DNA of 64,000 nucleotides, taken from NCBI GenBank assembly GCA_964431385.1, contig CAYSJM010000008.1, forward strand, positions 24,320 to 88,319. Direction: 5' to 3'. The position numbers and the translations under genes were made by a program. The notes under the pieces are model-generated. The model had not been told where the DNA came from and did not search any database. It saw only the letters and a list, made by a program, of their open reading frames with translations. The DNA comes from UTCHB3 sp964431385 (GTDB lineage Bacteria; Bacteroidota; Ignavibacteria; Ignavibacteriales; Ignavibacteriaceae). This document shows, piece by piece, positions 53,814 to 63,398 of this stretch; the first letter of the stretch is position 1, and every line of letters begins with the position of its first letter.

Positions 53814-55310
53814 CTAAAGGACAATCTCTATTATTTGTGCATCGGCATCAACTGTATCGCTAACGAGAGCGTCGAAGAAGACATTAATATCAATTGTAGT
53901 AATATTCTTCTGTTTACAGAAAGCTTCCGCTCCCTCATCCAAACCATTCTTAGTTATCAAAAGATATCTTTTTGAATAGTTGGAATAGAGGTTCTTAAAT
54001 TTAAAGAATTGGGTAGATGCAAGATTCACATCATATTTGTTTAACGGTTCGTCTTGAAGTACAAGATTTGCATAAAGTACAGCACGAGCCGGCTCACTAA
54101 CCACAACTATTTCGATAGTATCTCTTCTGTTCCACACGGAACCCACACTGGTGATCTCGAATGGAAAGAGATATTGTATATAAGGACTTTTTTGGTAATC
54201 GTGGAAAATTTCTCTCACGAAAATACCCAGTCGACTATTTACATATTCGCTAAGTTTATCGGAAATAGTAACGAGCATCTTGTCATATTCGCCCATTTCG
54301 AAGTTGATAATATCGGGTTGAATAAATCTGAACCAGAAATTCTCGAAATAGTTACGAATGAAGTATCTACCAAATTTTGATTTTGCATCATCACTGGTAT
54401 TTACAGGGAGTTGTCGCTCGATCAATCTCTTTTTCTTTTCAAGCTCATAGAGATACTTCGTCAGATTTGTCACTGGGATATTAACCGTTTTGGCAATATC
54501 TGACATTTTTGTGTATCCCGCCGCAATAGCCTGGAGAATCGAAAGATATATCTTGTTGCCTCTGGTGAAGTCGTTGATAAGTAATTCCTTCAATTCATAG
54601 GCAAGTGGAGCAAAATCGACAAATACCAGTTCTTTAAGAATGGTTTCCAGGCTCTTATTCCAAAGTTGATGTCTTTCAATAAGGAAATAATACTTGGGGA
54701 GACCACCAAAGATGGTGTAAAGATCGATAATCTGAGTAGTTGTCAGTTTTGAATTGTTCATTCTGAAAATAACAATTACATCAGAGAGTCTGAACGGAGT
54801 AAGTTTGATGAAGTGGTTATTCAACCTGAAAAGGGGACTATCTTCACTCTCAAATTTTCTTTTCATAAAATCGATGTTAGAAGTAACAACGATCAGATTT
54901 AACATTGAATTTTTGGAGTGAGTATCCCAGGCTCTTCTTAATTCGTCAAAAGCCTCTGTCTCTATTAACTCAAAATTATGGAATTCATCGATAACTATGT
55001 TAACGGGTCTGTTTCTTGCGATATAAAATAGAAATTCGAAGAAGTTGCCCCAACTCTGAAAATTTGGTATAAAGCTATCAGGAAAAGTGTAAGATTTTAA
55101 ATATTCTGAAATATCCTGTAACTGTAAGAATGACGATTTATTACTTATGGTGAAGTAAGCTCCGGCATTGGCTCTCAGAAACTGCTTTATTAGTGTGGTT
55201 TTTCCAACTTTTCTTTTACCAACGAGTAGAGTAAAGTTGGAATGACCCACTGTATTTGCAGCAATCTGGTTCAAGTAGGCTAACTGATTTTCTCTGAAAT
55301 AAATTTTCAT
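53814..55310 (-). CDS. AAA-type ATPase with DUF234-like C-terminus
   Basis: 498 residues: ATPase_2-type AAA domain with Walker A GKRKVGKT (31-38) and Walker B NIVIDEFHNF (Asp108-Glu109), a middle winged-helix region (about 255-300), and a C-terminal alpha/beta domain (about 330-480) with an Asp...Glu-hydrophobic-Val pattern reminiscent of the DUF234 PD-(D/E)XK-like fold. This family is common in archaea and some bacteria as single, often horizontally moved genes of unknown role. It is monocistronic, on the opposite strand to its neighbours, and AT-rich. No antitoxin-like or transposase gene adjoins it. Confidence 0.8.
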   Translation of the reverse strand: MKIYFRENQLAYLNQIAANTVGHSNFTLLVGKRKVGKTTLIKQFLRANAGAYFTISNKSSFLQLQDISEYLKSYTFPDSFIPNFQSWGNFFEFLFYIARNRPVNIVIDEFHNFELIETEAFDELRRAWDTHSKNSMLNLIVVTSNIDFMKRKFESEDSPLFRLNNHFIKLTPFRLSDVIVIFRMNNSKLTTTQIIDLYTIFGGLPKYYFLIERHQLWNKSLETILKELVFVDFAPLAYELKELLINDFTRGNKIYLSILQAIAAGYTKMSDIAKTVNIPVTNLTKYLYELEKKKRLIERQLPVNTSDDAKSKFGRYFIRNYFENFWFRFIQPDIINFEMGEYDKMLVTISDKLSEYVNSRLGIFVREIFHDYQKSPYIQYLFPFEITSVGSVWNRRDTIEIVVVSEPARAVLYANLVLQDEPLNKYDVNLASTQFFKFKNLYSNYSKRYLLITKNGLDEGAEAFCKQKNITTIDINVFFDALVSDTVDADAQIIEIVL

Positions 55311-55597
55311 CTGAATAAACGATTTTATTATTAATAAAAAGCAAATTAAATTTTACGAATCCTGCATGTAAAGATATAAATTTATTACTAATTCCGGGTT
55401 AATTATTATTGCAGGTCTAAAAAAAATATATTTTTTTGATATTTTTTATCTAACCCATAATAGTTAAATTGCAAATTGGTTTTGAACTTAAACTCCCTAT
55501 ATGTTCAACACGGACAATCGGGTGATAGTTCCTTTAACATTAAAAATTGAATTATTCGTAAAATATCGAACTAATTGTGCAAATTACGAATAATGAG
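55311..55597. other. AT-rich spacer without genes
   Basis: 287 bp between divergent genes, very AT-rich (A8/T7 runs around 55419-55437). The only structure seen is the 11-bp inverted repeat ATTATTCGTAA/TTACGAATAAT (55551-55561 and 55584-55594). No trace of an amylase catalytic domain can be read here in any frame. Confidence 0.6.
55551..55594. promoter_or_regulatory. Perfect 11-bp inverted repeat before amylase fragment
   Basis: ATTATTCGTAA (55551-55561) and TTACGAATAAT (55584-55594) are exact inverse complements separated by 22 bases, ending 4 bases before the ATG. It could be an operator or the footprint of a lost mobile element. Confidence 0.45.
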
Positions 55598-55939
55598 ATG
55601 ATGAATAAAACGGAAAGTTTTAAAATGACCGAACTGTATAAAACCCTTTCGCTCCTTAAGAAAGTTAACCCTGCTTTGTATCAGGGAATTAAAGGTGGTG
55701 ATTTGGTGCGGCTTGATGAGAATCTTGATGGAAAAATTATAGCCTTCATGCGTGATGCAGAAGGAAGCACAGTACTTGCCTGTTTCAATTTGTCGGGCGA
55801 AGAAAAGACAATCGAAATTGAACTTGGCAGTTTTTCTGGTGATTATACTGAAGCATTTTCAGGTGACACAAAAACATTCGAACAAAGAGTAAAAATAACT
55901 CTTTCACCTTACGGGAATGCCATTTTCTCAAAAAAATAG
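55598..55939 (+). CDS. Orphan amylase (GH13) C-terminal domain
   Basis: The 113 residues match the end of GH13 alpha-amylases: a final helix of the barrel region (TELYKTLSLLKKVNPAL) followed by the C-terminal beta-sandwich (GGDLVRLDENLDGKIIAFMRD, VLACFNLSGEEKTIEIE, LSPYGNAIF). All catalytic regions are absent, and none are found upstream. It has no signal peptide. It may be the remnant of a truncated gene kept because it is transcribed with gatB (3-bp gap), or a free-standing carbohydrate-binding module. The start at ATG 55598 (or 55601) is preferred over GTG 55577. Confidence 0.7.
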   Translation: MMNKTESFKMTELYKTLSLLKKVNPALYQGIKGGDLVRLDENLDGKIIAFMRDAEGSTVLACFNLSGEEKTIEIELGSFSGDYTEAFSGDTKTFEQRVKITLSPYGNAIFSKK

Positions 55940-55942
55940 AGC

Positions 55943-57400
55943 ATGACATACCCCTCACTAACGGAAAAGTATGAACCTGTAATTGGTCTCGAGGTTCATG
56001 CTCAGCTAAAGACAAAAACAAAGATATTTTGCGGATGTTCTGCCGTCTTTTCGGGCGAATCCAACAGTAATATTTGTCCTGTCTGTCTCGGACATCCCGG
56101 TACACTTCCCGTACTTAACAAAACAGCGGTTGAATTTGCAATGCGGCTTGGAATAGCACTCGATGCAGTAGTGAACAGACATTCGATATTCGCACGCAAG
56201 AACTATTTTTATCCCGATCTACCAAAAGGATACCAGATTTCACAGTTTACACTTCCCGTAGTTGGGAAGGGATCTGTAAAAATTGAATTGGAAGATGGTT
56301 CAATTAAAGAAATTGGAGTTACACGAGCCCACCTCGAAGAGGACGCAGGCAAATCGATTCACGACAGGGGGGACTACACTCTTGTTGATGTGAACAGGTG
56401 CGGCGTTCCGCTTATTGAGATTGTAAGTGAACCGGATATCAGAAGTGGTGCCGAGGCTTCAGCGTACTTAAAAAATCTTCGCAGAATCCTCCTTTTTCTC
56501 GGGATCTGTGACGGAAATATGGAAGAAGGGTCACTCAGATGTGACGCCAATATTTCAGTAAGGTTACGGGGAGAAGAAAAATTGGGTACAAAAACAGAAG
56601 TGAAAAATATGAACTCTTTCAGAAATGTTGAAAGAGCTATTAGTTTTGAGATTGAGCGACAGATCGACCTTCTTGAAAGTGGTGAAAAAATTGTTCAACA
56701 GACACTTCTTTGGAATGCAGACAAGGGAAGTGCTACCCCAATGCGTTCAAAAGAAGACTCCCATGATTACAGATATTTCCCGGACCCCGATTTGATGCCA
56801 CTTGAGATAGATGATCTATGGTTCGATACCGTGAAATCGTCCATGCCTGAACTGCCCGAATCGAAGAAAAACAGATATCTCTCCGAATACAATCTACCCC
56901 TCTATGATGCAACAATTTTAACTCAACAGCCTGATTACACTCATTATTTTGAGGAAGCTGTAAAGTTTACCTCAAACTTTAAGGAGTTGAGTAATTGGAT
57001 AATGACCGAAGTGCTCAAAGTTGCCAACGAGGAGAAAACTTCACTTGCAGAATTTAGAATAGAACCAAATCGCCTTGCTGCGTTGATAAATTTAATCTCA
57101 AAAGGGGTTATTTCCGGCAAGATTGCAAAGGAAGTTTTTGCAATAATGCTCCGGGAGAAGAGCAAACCCGAAGAAATAGTTGAAAGAGAGGGGCTTGTTC
57201 AGATATCCGATACAGGTGAATTGGAGCAGATAATCGAAAAACTCCTTAATGAGAATGAAGCTCAAGTTCAGGAGTATCTCGGTGGTAAGGATAAAGTATT
57301 GGGCTTCTTTGTTGGAAGGATAATGAGAGAAACCAAAGGGAAGGCAAATCCTGCCGTTGTGAATGAACTTTTGATAAAATGCCTCGGGAACAGGGCTTAA
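55943..57400 (+). CDS. gatB: Asp-tRNA(Asn)/Glu-tRNA(Gln) amidotransferase subunit B
   Basis: 485 residues with the GatB core: EPVIGLEVHAQLKTKTKIFCGCS, CPVCLGHPGTLPVLN (zinc Cys residues), the HLEEDAGKS signature, DVNRCGVPLIEIVSEPD, and a C-terminal YqeY/tail domain binding the tRNA. With GatA and GatC it converts mischarged Glu-tRNA-Gln or Asp-tRNA-Asn to the amidated form. gatA and gatC are not in this window, so the genes are scattered. The upstream gene is the amylase fragment; the downstream gene is lepB. Confidence 0.96.
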   Translation: MTYPSLTEKYEPVIGLEVHAQLKTKTKIFCGCSAVFSGESNSNICPVCLGHPGTLPVLNKTAVEFAMRLGIALDAVVNRHSIFARKNYFYPDLPKGYQISQFTLPVVGKGSVKIELEDGSIKEIGVTRAHLEEDAGKSIHDRGDYTLVDVNRCGVPLIEIVSEPDIRSGAEASAYLKNLRRILLFLGICDGNMEEGSLRCDANISVRLRGEEKLGTKTEVKNMNSFRNVERAISFEIERQIDLLESGEKIVQQTLLWNADKGSATPMRSKEDSHDYRYFPDPDLMPLEIDDLWFDTVKSSMPELPESKKNRYLSEYNLPLYDATILTQQPDYTHYFEEAVKFTSNFKELSNWIMTEVLKVANEEKTSLAEFRIEPNRLAALINLISKGVISGKIAKEVFAIMLREKSKPEEIVEREGLVQISDTGELEQIIEKLLNENEAQVQEYLGGKDKVLGFFVGRIMRETKGKANPAVVNELLIKCLGNRA

Positions 57401-57482
57401 AGCCTCTTAAGGTCACAAAACTTTCAACCTCTTAATAACTCCTCTTTTCGTAACTTTACATTTTTAATTTGGAGAAAAAATC

Positions 57483-58334
57483 TTGAATGTAAAAAAAGAG
57501 CTGAAGTCACTGCTTCAGGCCTTTATTGCGGCACTTTTTATTATATCATTTTTCTTTCAGAACACAAGAATTCCAACTCCATCGATGGAGAGTACAATTT
57601 TAGTGGGTGATTTTGTTGTAGTTAACAAATTCATTTACGGAATCAACTCGCCCAAATTTATTCCTTATACAGAGATTAAAATACCCCATTTTCGGTGGGA
57701 TATTTTCACCGACCCTGACAGGGGCGACATTGTAGTATTCGATTTCCCGGGTGAAAAAGGGGAATTCCGACCAAACCCTGAAAACATACAATATGTAAAA
57801 AGATGTATCGGTCTGCCCGGTGACACTCTTATTGTGAAGAATAAAGTTGTGTTCGTAAACGGTACCCCGGCACCACTTCCGCCTTACATTCAATATGGTG
57901 CTTCTCAGAATGATCCGCGAATTGCTGCCTACATGTTCCCGGGTTATGAAAATTGGAATCCCGACAATTTTGGACCATTTATTGTCCCCAAAAAAGGGGC
58001 TAAAATAAAACTTACACCACAATCAGCCATAGGTTGGCAGCACTTCATTAATCGTGAATTTGGTGAAGAGGTGGTGAAAATCGCCAATGGTCAGGTGATG
58101 ATTAAAAACAAAGTAGTTGACGAGTACGAATTTCAGGAAGATTATTTCTTCATGATGGGTGACAACAGAGACGATTCATCCGATTCAAGATTTTGGGGTC
58201 CCGTTGCCCGTAACATGGTAGTGGGCAAAGCTGTTTTTGTTCTTTTCTCATGGGATAACAAAATTCCATTCAGCGATCTTTTCCGCTTACTCGGGTCAAT
58301 TAGAGGAGAAAGAATTCTAAAAATTCTCAATTAA
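57483..58334 (+). CDS. lepB: Signal peptidase I
   Basis: The 283-residue S26 peptidase has an N-terminal membrane anchor (about 12-27), the catalytic Ser34 in TPSMEST, the general-base Lys106 in QYVKRCIGLPGD, and the C-terminal boxes FMMGDNRDDSSDSRFWGPV. It removes signal peptides on the outer face of the inner membrane. The TTG start (57483) is preceded by GGAG at a 8-base spacing; ATG 57487 is out of frame. An insertion of about 60 residues between boxes D and E (around 125-215) is longer than in the E. coli enzyme and typical of Bacteroidota-type LepB. Confidence 0.95.
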   Translation: MNVKKELKSLLQAFIAALFIISFFFQNTRIPTPSMESTILVGDFVVVNKFIYGINSPKFIPYTEIKIPHFRWDIFTDPDRGDIVVFDFPGEKGEFRPNPENIQYVKRCIGLPGDTLIVKNKVVFVNGTPAPLPPYIQYGASQNDPRIAAYMFPGYENWNPDNFGPFIVPKKGAKIKLTPQSAIGWQHFINREFGEEVVKIANGQVMIKNKVVDEYEFQEDYFFMMGDNRDDSSDSRFWGPVARNMVVGKAVFVLFSWDNKIPFSDLFRLLGSIRGERILKILN

Positions 58335-58344
58335 TGAGGGATAT

Positions 58345-59610
58345 ATGATTAATATTGATTTTGAGAAATATTTTCTGGACAATGGTCTGGAAGTAATTCT
58401 TACAAAAGACAACCAAAATCCTATTGTTGCTGTTAACTTGCTCTATAAAGTTGGAAGTGCAAACGAAGGATTAAGGAAATCAGGACTTGCTCACTTGTTC
58501 GAGCACATGATGTTTCAAGGTTCAGTGAATGTGCCAAAAGGGAAACACTTCCACTACATCCAGGAAACAGGCGGCAACCTGAATGCAAACACTACATTTG
58601 ACCGAACAGTTTATTTTGATAAACTTCCCTCAACCCACCTCGAACTCGGCTTATGGCTGGAATCTGACAGAATGGGCTGGTTTTTACCGGCTCTCGTTCA
58701 AGAAACCCTTTCTAATCAGATAGATGTCGTTAAAAATGAACGACTCGAACGGTATGATAATGCCCCTTACGGACTCGGTTTCGAGAAACTTCTAAAGCTT
58801 GTATATCCTGAAGGACACCCGTACAGGCGTCCTGTTATCGGTTACATGAACGACATTTTGGCTATTGATCTTGACGATGTGAGAGAATTTTTCACAACTT
58901 TTTATTCTCCTGCAAATGCATCTTTGGTAATTGCCGGTGACATCGACATAGCAGAGACCAAAGAACTTGTAGCTAAATATTTTGGAGAGATTAAGGGGAC
59001 ACCTGCCCCGCAAAAACCGGAAACAGTTAAACAATATTCACTTCAAGAGACAGTGAAAGATATTTTCGTAGATAAAGTTTATCTCCCAAAGCTGATGTTT
59101 GCCTGGCCCTCTACCGTGGCATTTAACAGAGACGATATAGCCCTTGCACTCGCGGGTGATTTTCTCACTTCCTCAAAAAATGCACGATTACACAAGAAAT
59201 TTGTCTTTACCGATGAGTCGTTGCAGAGTATCGAATTTTCAAACTACACAGGTAAATATCATGGCATGAATCTGCTTACCGCACTTGTGAAGCCAGGTAT
59301 CGACCCCGAGGAGATGGAGAAAGAGATTATAGCTGAACTTCATTCTGCGATTAACAGTGAGATAACCGAAGAAGAGATGCAAAGAATTAAATATAACTAC
59401 AAAGTTCAGGCAATTTACAATATGCAAAGTGTGAATGCAATTGCATCGAGAATGAATGAATACAATTTTTATACAGGGAATCCCAACGAAATGTCTAATG
59501 TTCTTAAAACCATCGAATCGATTGAAGCCGCAGAATTAAAGGAAGTTGCAGTAAAATACACCACTGAAAATTATGCAAGACTTTTAATCGTTCCCGGAGG
59601 TGGAAAATGA
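58345..59610 (+). CDS. M16-family zinc peptidase, catalytic subunit
   Basis: 421 residues with the inverted zinc motif HLFEH (His50, Glu53, His54) within LAHLFEHMMFQGS; the third ligand, a Glu near residue 133, is likely in the KNERLERYDN stretch. It has no signal peptide, so it may act in the cytoplasm or use another route. The stop overlaps the start of the next M16 gene by 4 bp, giving the usual catalytic/non-catalytic pair of heterodimeric M16B peptidases that trim peptides. Confidence 0.92.
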   Translation: MINIDFEKYFLDNGLEVILTKDNQNPIVAVNLLYKVGSANEGLRKSGLAHLFEHMMFQGSVNVPKGKHFHYIQETGGNLNANTTFDRTVYFDKLPSTHLELGLWLESDRMGWFLPALVQETLSNQIDVVKNERLERYDNAPYGLGFEKLLKLVYPEGHPYRRPVIGYMNDILAIDLDDVREFFTTFYSPANASLVIAGDIDIAETKELVAKYFGEIKGTPAPQKPETVKQYSLQETVKDIFVDKVYLPKLMFAWPSTVAFNRDDIALALAGDFLTSSKNARLHKKFVFTDESLQSIEFSNYTGKYHGMNLLTALVKPGIDPEEMEKEIIAELHSAINSEITEEEMQRIKYNYKVQAIYNMQSVNAIASRMNEYNFYTGNPNEMSNVLKTIESIEAAELKEVAVKYTTENYARLLIVPGGGK

Positions 59611-60992
59611 GCAGCATTTTAGATAGATCAAAAGCACCATCTCCATCATTAAAAAATGCTTTTACTCCCCCTCCGTTTTTAGAGTATTTTCTTCAGAACG
59701 GATCGAGAGTAATATTTCAGCAAAAATTGGGATTGCCTATTACGGTTGTCACTTTTATTGTTGAAGCGGGGACGAAGTACGACCCTCAGGGAGGTGAAGG
59801 GCTGGCTCAACTTACAGCTTCACTATTGGACGAAGGGGCAGGTGAGTGGGATGCTCTTCAACTGAATGCTTTACTTGAAAGCAGAGGATTATCTCTTAGT
59901 GTGATGGCGGGGAACGACGATTTTGAGGTAAGTATCAGTGGACTTTCAGAGGATGTCGATTTGATGATGAAAATTGTCTCTGAAGTTGTTTACGATCCTC
60001 ACTTTAAGTTGGAAGACTTTGAGCGGGAGCAGGATAAAATAAGAAATGGAATCCAACAATCAAAAAACCAACCGCAGGCGATGGCTTGGAAATTGTTTGG
60101 AAAAATCGTTCAAGGGAGACCCAACGCCTACACTTCAGTCGGGGCAACGGAAGAATCCATTGAAGAGATGACCCTTTCAGATGTAACATTTTTTCATTCT
60201 GAGAGAATTGAACCGACGAAGCCAACTTTTACCATAGTTACAAATCTCGATTACCCAAAAATCGAAGCATCCATAGAAACGCACTTCAAGGGGAGATTGG
60301 GAGTGCATGAAGCTGAAAAAGTGGATACTGCTTACGCACTTCGCGACCTGAGAATATTTATTCTCGACCGGAAAGATGCTCCTCAGACCGAAATTCTCGG
60401 CGGTTTTCCTATGGACCCGATTAAACTGGATGATACTGATCTTGCCATTTCACTTGTAAACAATATTTTTGGCGGGCACTTCAATAGCAGACTAATCAAA
60501 AATCTGCGTGAGGAAAAGGGATATACCTATGGAATCCATTCGTTTATGTTGATGAACAGGCAATCCGGACAGTATATGGTCAGCACTTCTGTAGATACTC
60601 AGAACACGGGAGCTGCACTTCTTGAGATACTTAAGGAGATGAATCTGATAAGAAAAGAAATTTCAGAAGAAGAGCTGACTTTTGTTAAGAATCAATCGAC
60701 CAAAAGTGAAACTTTCATGTTTGAGACCTACGGCATGATTTCTGCACTTCAGAGGTCTATAGTTCAAAGGGATTTGCCACTTGACTATTTTAGTGTGAGC
60801 AGAAAAAGATATAACGATATCACACTTGACGACGCAATAACATCCGCGAATAAATTCCTTCTTCTCGAAAATATGCAGATAATACTTGTTGGTGATTTAG
60901 AAGAGATCGTTAAAACCATCCCAAATCCATTATTGCGGGGTGTGGTTGAAGTTAACGATAACGGGAAAGTGATACTCAGGGAGCAGCAGTAG
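59607..60992 (+). CDS. M16-family peptidase, non-catalytic subunit
   Basis: 461 residues with the same fold but no HxxEH: the matching position reads EGLAQLTASLLDEG. The Arg/Tyr region for substrate binding is kept (NLREEKGYTYGIHS), as expected for the partner subunit that completes the active site. Its 3' end overlaps by 17 bp the 3' end of the opposing deacetylase-like gene. Confidence 0.92.
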   Translation: MSSILDRSKAPSPSLKNAFTPPPFLEYFLQNGSRVIFQQKLGLPITVVTFIVEAGTKYDPQGGEGLAQLTASLLDEGAGEWDALQLNALLESRGLSLSVMAGNDDFEVSISGLSEDVDLMMKIVSEVVYDPHFKLEDFEREQDKIRNGIQQSKNQPQAMAWKLFGKIVQGRPNAYTSVGATEESIEEMTLSDVTFFHSERIEPTKPTFTIVTNLDYPKIEASIETHFKGRLGVHEAEKVDTAYALRDLRIFILDRKDAPQTEILGGFPMDPIKLDDTDLAISLVNNIFGGHFNSRLIKNLREEKGYTYGIHSFMLMNRQSGQYMVSTSVDTQNTGAALLEILKEMNLIRKEISEEELTFVKNQSTKSETFMFETYGMISALQRSIVQRDLPLDYFSVSRKRYNDITLDDAITSANKFLLLENMQIILVGDLEEIVKTIPNPLLRGVVEVNDNGKVILREQQ

Positions 60993-61995
60993 ATTCAGAG
61001 TTCACTTCAAAAGAACCCGAGATCTTGACTCCCTTTTTTCTGAGCTTTTTAATTTCACCTTCGAGCCAGATGATAGACTCGGGTTTTAGAACAAAGACTA
61101 TGTTGTGTTTATTCCGGTTTTTTGAATAGACCTCTTGAAATGAGTTGAGCGTTTCTGTTGAATCGGTACCCGTCACCGGAATGAAAATATTCGATTTTAT
61201 GAATGACCGCTTCTTCGCTTCAAATTTTTCCCTTACAAATGGAAAAATCACTGAATTACCGAGTTGCGATGTTTGTTCGGTATAAAAAAAGGCTGCATTA
61301 GGAAAAGCTGCTACCAGCCCGGAAATTGTGGTTTCAATCCTCCTCTTTGGGTGATCTTCGGCAATTCTGAATTCCAGATCCGCATCATCACTTCCTATTA
61401 AGATAGCGTAAGGAAGTTGCTGATCATCAAAATCTTTAGATAAAACCTGAACAGTTTTAGTAGGTTTAAGCAAGATTACATACGGTTCTGGGTAATCTCT
61501 CAGATATTTTTTAATCGACTCGGACGCATTTTCGTAACCACTAATTACGATGGAAATCACCGACGATGATCGGGTAAACCCTTTTTTCTTTTGTATCACG
61601 ACCGAATAAATTAATGTATCTCCAAAAGGAATCGAGAAGACGGTCCCTTTTTCCTTTTTATTAAATCCTGCCTTAAATTTCCCTTCAAATCCGCTCAATT
61701 TATTGAATAAAGCATTTTCAATAGTTGGTAGCGGGAGGTCTTCAGGAACGAGTAGTTTATGAATTCTCTTTTTCTTTTTGCTTTTCACATAAAAAGAATC
61801 GGGAATGGAAAATTCATGCAAAGTGGCATTTATCACCGAATCGATGATTGTGGGAGAAATTGGTCGTTTTACAACCGGAAGAGGGGCAACAACAGCTTTT
61901 TTCTCAGCCACTTCAACTTCTTTCGTGTGGAAAAAGGCAAAGGCGTTGGCAACAATCAGGAGAATGATAACAACAAATTTAATCTTTATCAACAC
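60976..61995 (-). CDS. Membrane-anchored protein, possibly divergent polysaccharide deacetylase-like
   Basis: 339 residues with an N-terminal hydrophobic anchor (about 4-22), a Pro/Lys-rich linker, and a C-terminal alpha/beta domain from about 165. Features such as ISIVISGYENASES, YPEPYVILLKP, the FFYTEQTSQLGNS segment and VFVLKPESIIWLEGEI could align with the YibQ/DUF610 divergent polysaccharide deacetylase layout, but the metal-binding residues are not obvious, so if homologous it may be inactive. It ends the minus-strand operon with enoyl-CoA hydratase (14-bp gap). The assignment is tentative. Confidence 0.4.
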   Translation of the reverse strand: MLIKIKFVVIILLIVANAFAFFHTKEVEVAEKKAVVAPLPVVKRPISPTIIDSVINATLHEFSIPDSFYVKSKKKKRIHKLLVPEDLPLPTIENALFNKLSGFEGKFKAGFNKKEKGTVFSIPFGDTLIYSVVIQKKKGFTRSSSVISIVISGYENASESIKKYLRDYPEPYVILLKPTKTVQVLSKDFDDQQLPYAILIGSDDADLEFRIAEDHPKRRIETTISGLVAAFPNAAFFYTEQTSQLGNSVIFPFVREKFEAKKRSFIKSNIFIPVTGTDSTETLNSFQEVYSKNRNKHNIVFVLKPESIIWLEGEIKKLRKKGVKISGSFEVNSESTAAP

Positions 61996-62009
61996 AGAGG
62001 ATCCGGTTC

Positions 62010-62792
62010 TTAATTGCCTTTAAATTCCGGTTTTCTTTTTTCAAGAAAAGCAGTGGTACCTTCCTTAAAATCAGCCGTACCGGCACAAAGTGCGAAGAGG
62101 GAAGCCTCAAAATCGAGTCCTGCATCGATATTTAAATCGTTAGCCGCAAGAACAGCACTAAGGGCGTAATTAAGGGCGTGAGGGGGCTTCAGAAGCAGTT
62201 TTTGAGCAAATTCCATCACTTTATAGAGTAGTTCTTCCTTCTCGAAAACTTTATTTACGAGTCCAATTGCAAGGGCTTCAGAAGAAGAAATTTTTTCGCC
62301 GCCCAGTACCATTTCGAGAGCTCTTCCCGTATTCACCAATCGGGTTAATCTTTGGGTGCCACCATATCCAGGAATGGTGCCGAGGTTAACTTCAGGCTGT
62401 CCAAAAATTGCATTTGCGGAGGCAAATCTGATATGGCAAGCGAGGGCTAACTCGCAGCCGCCACCAAGAGCAAATCCATTTACAGCCGCGATAACAGGTT
62501 TTCCCAAGGATTCAATTTTGGAAAAAATTCTCTGACCTTTTAACGCAAATTCTCTTGCACCGGTTACTGAGAGTTTCGCCAATTCTGAGATGTCGGCACC
62601 AGCCACAAACGATTTTTCACCGGCACCCGTAATCACAACAACTCTTGCCGCATCATTTTTAGCCAAAGAATCGATAACAGTTTCGAGCTCATCCAATAAA
62701 CCGGAATTTAGAGCATTCAGTTTGTCAGGTCTGTTAATGGTTACAGTTGCAACATTATTGTCGAGTGAAAAGAGAAGAAAACTAAATTCCAT
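62010..62792 (-). CDS. Enoyl-CoA hydratase/isomerase
   Basis: 260 residues of the crotonase family: GEKSFVAGADISEL, the oxyanion segment NGFALGGGCELALACH, and QPEVNLGTIPGYGGTQRL, which supply both catalytic Glu residues (in CELA and PEVN), so hydratase activity is expected. It converts trans-2-enoyl-CoA to 3-hydroxyacyl-CoA in beta-oxidation or a related CoA pathway. It is operonic with membrane-protein genes rather than other fatty-acid genes. Confidence 0.92.
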   Translation of the reverse strand: MEFSFLLFSLDNNVATVTINRPDKLNALNSGLLDELETVIDSLAKNDAARVVVITGAGEKSFVAGADISELAKLSVTGAREFALKGQRIFSKIESLGKPVIAAVNGFALGGGCELALACHIRFASANAIFGQPEVNLGTIPGYGGTQRLTRLVNTGRALEMVLGGEKISSSEALAIGLVNKVFEKEELLYKVMEFAQKLLLKPPHALNYALSAVLAANDLNIDAGLDFEASLFALCAGTADFKEGTTAFLEKRKPEFKGN

Positions 62793-62807
62793 TATGAATA
62801 TCCTTTA

Positions 62808-63398
62808 TTAGAATGATACAAAAAGAGGCAGTCTGACTCGTAAGTCGAACGAAACAAAATGATCGTTATTGTAAATATTGTATGAAGCAATCGCCTCAAG
62901 CACAAAAGCAGAAACACCAAAGCCAGCACTTCCACCAAAACGGACACCATCTTCTATAAACCCGTTCTTGTTTATTCCGGGTTTGAAGTCGTGTAATTCC
63001 TGAAAGATGACCATTGATCCAGATACCTCGGCGATGGGTGTCAGGAGGAATACATTCTTCAGAATTGGCGGGAAGTAGTGCCGAATTCCCACGGAGACGG
63101 GGAGATACTGCATACTGTAGTGAGAGTACTCAGAGTCCTGGTAAAAATCCTGACTTCCGGGGAATTGTTCAAATCCAATCCTGCCAAACAAGAAGAAGGG
63201 CATAATCTTGTTATCAACATAGGAGATTTCAGCGTTAAAACCATATCCGAGGATGGTTTTTGATGAAAAATTGCCGACAGGTATTCGGGGACCCACCCCA
63301 AGCCCGAAGAAATAACCTTTAGCTTTGCTTTCACCTGGGTCACCCGCCAGGGCAGTGAATGAAAAAAGAATTAAGATGATAATAGCTGTTTTTTTCAT
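62808..63398 (-). CDS. Small outer-membrane beta-barrel protein
   Basis: 196 residues with a signal peptide (about 1-19, cleavage after ALA) and the strand pattern of an eight-stranded porin-like or OmpW/PorT-type barrel, with Gly/aromatic alternation (FGLGVGPRIPVGNF, RYLPVSVGIRHYF-like) and a C-terminal strand ending LPLFVSF, terminating in Phe as outer-membrane proteins do. It starts at TAATG overlapping the previous gene stop. The role is unknown. Confidence 0.7.
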   Translation of the reverse strand: MKKTAIIILILFSFTALAGDPGESKAKGYFFGLGVGPRIPVGNFSSKTILGYGFNAEISYVDNKIMPFFLFGRIGFEQFPGSQDFYQDSEYSHYSMQYLPVSVGIRHYFPPILKNVFLLTPIAEVSGSMVIFQELHDFKPGINKNGFIEDGVRFGGSAGFGVSAFVLEAIASYNIYNNDHFVSFDLRVRLPLFVSF

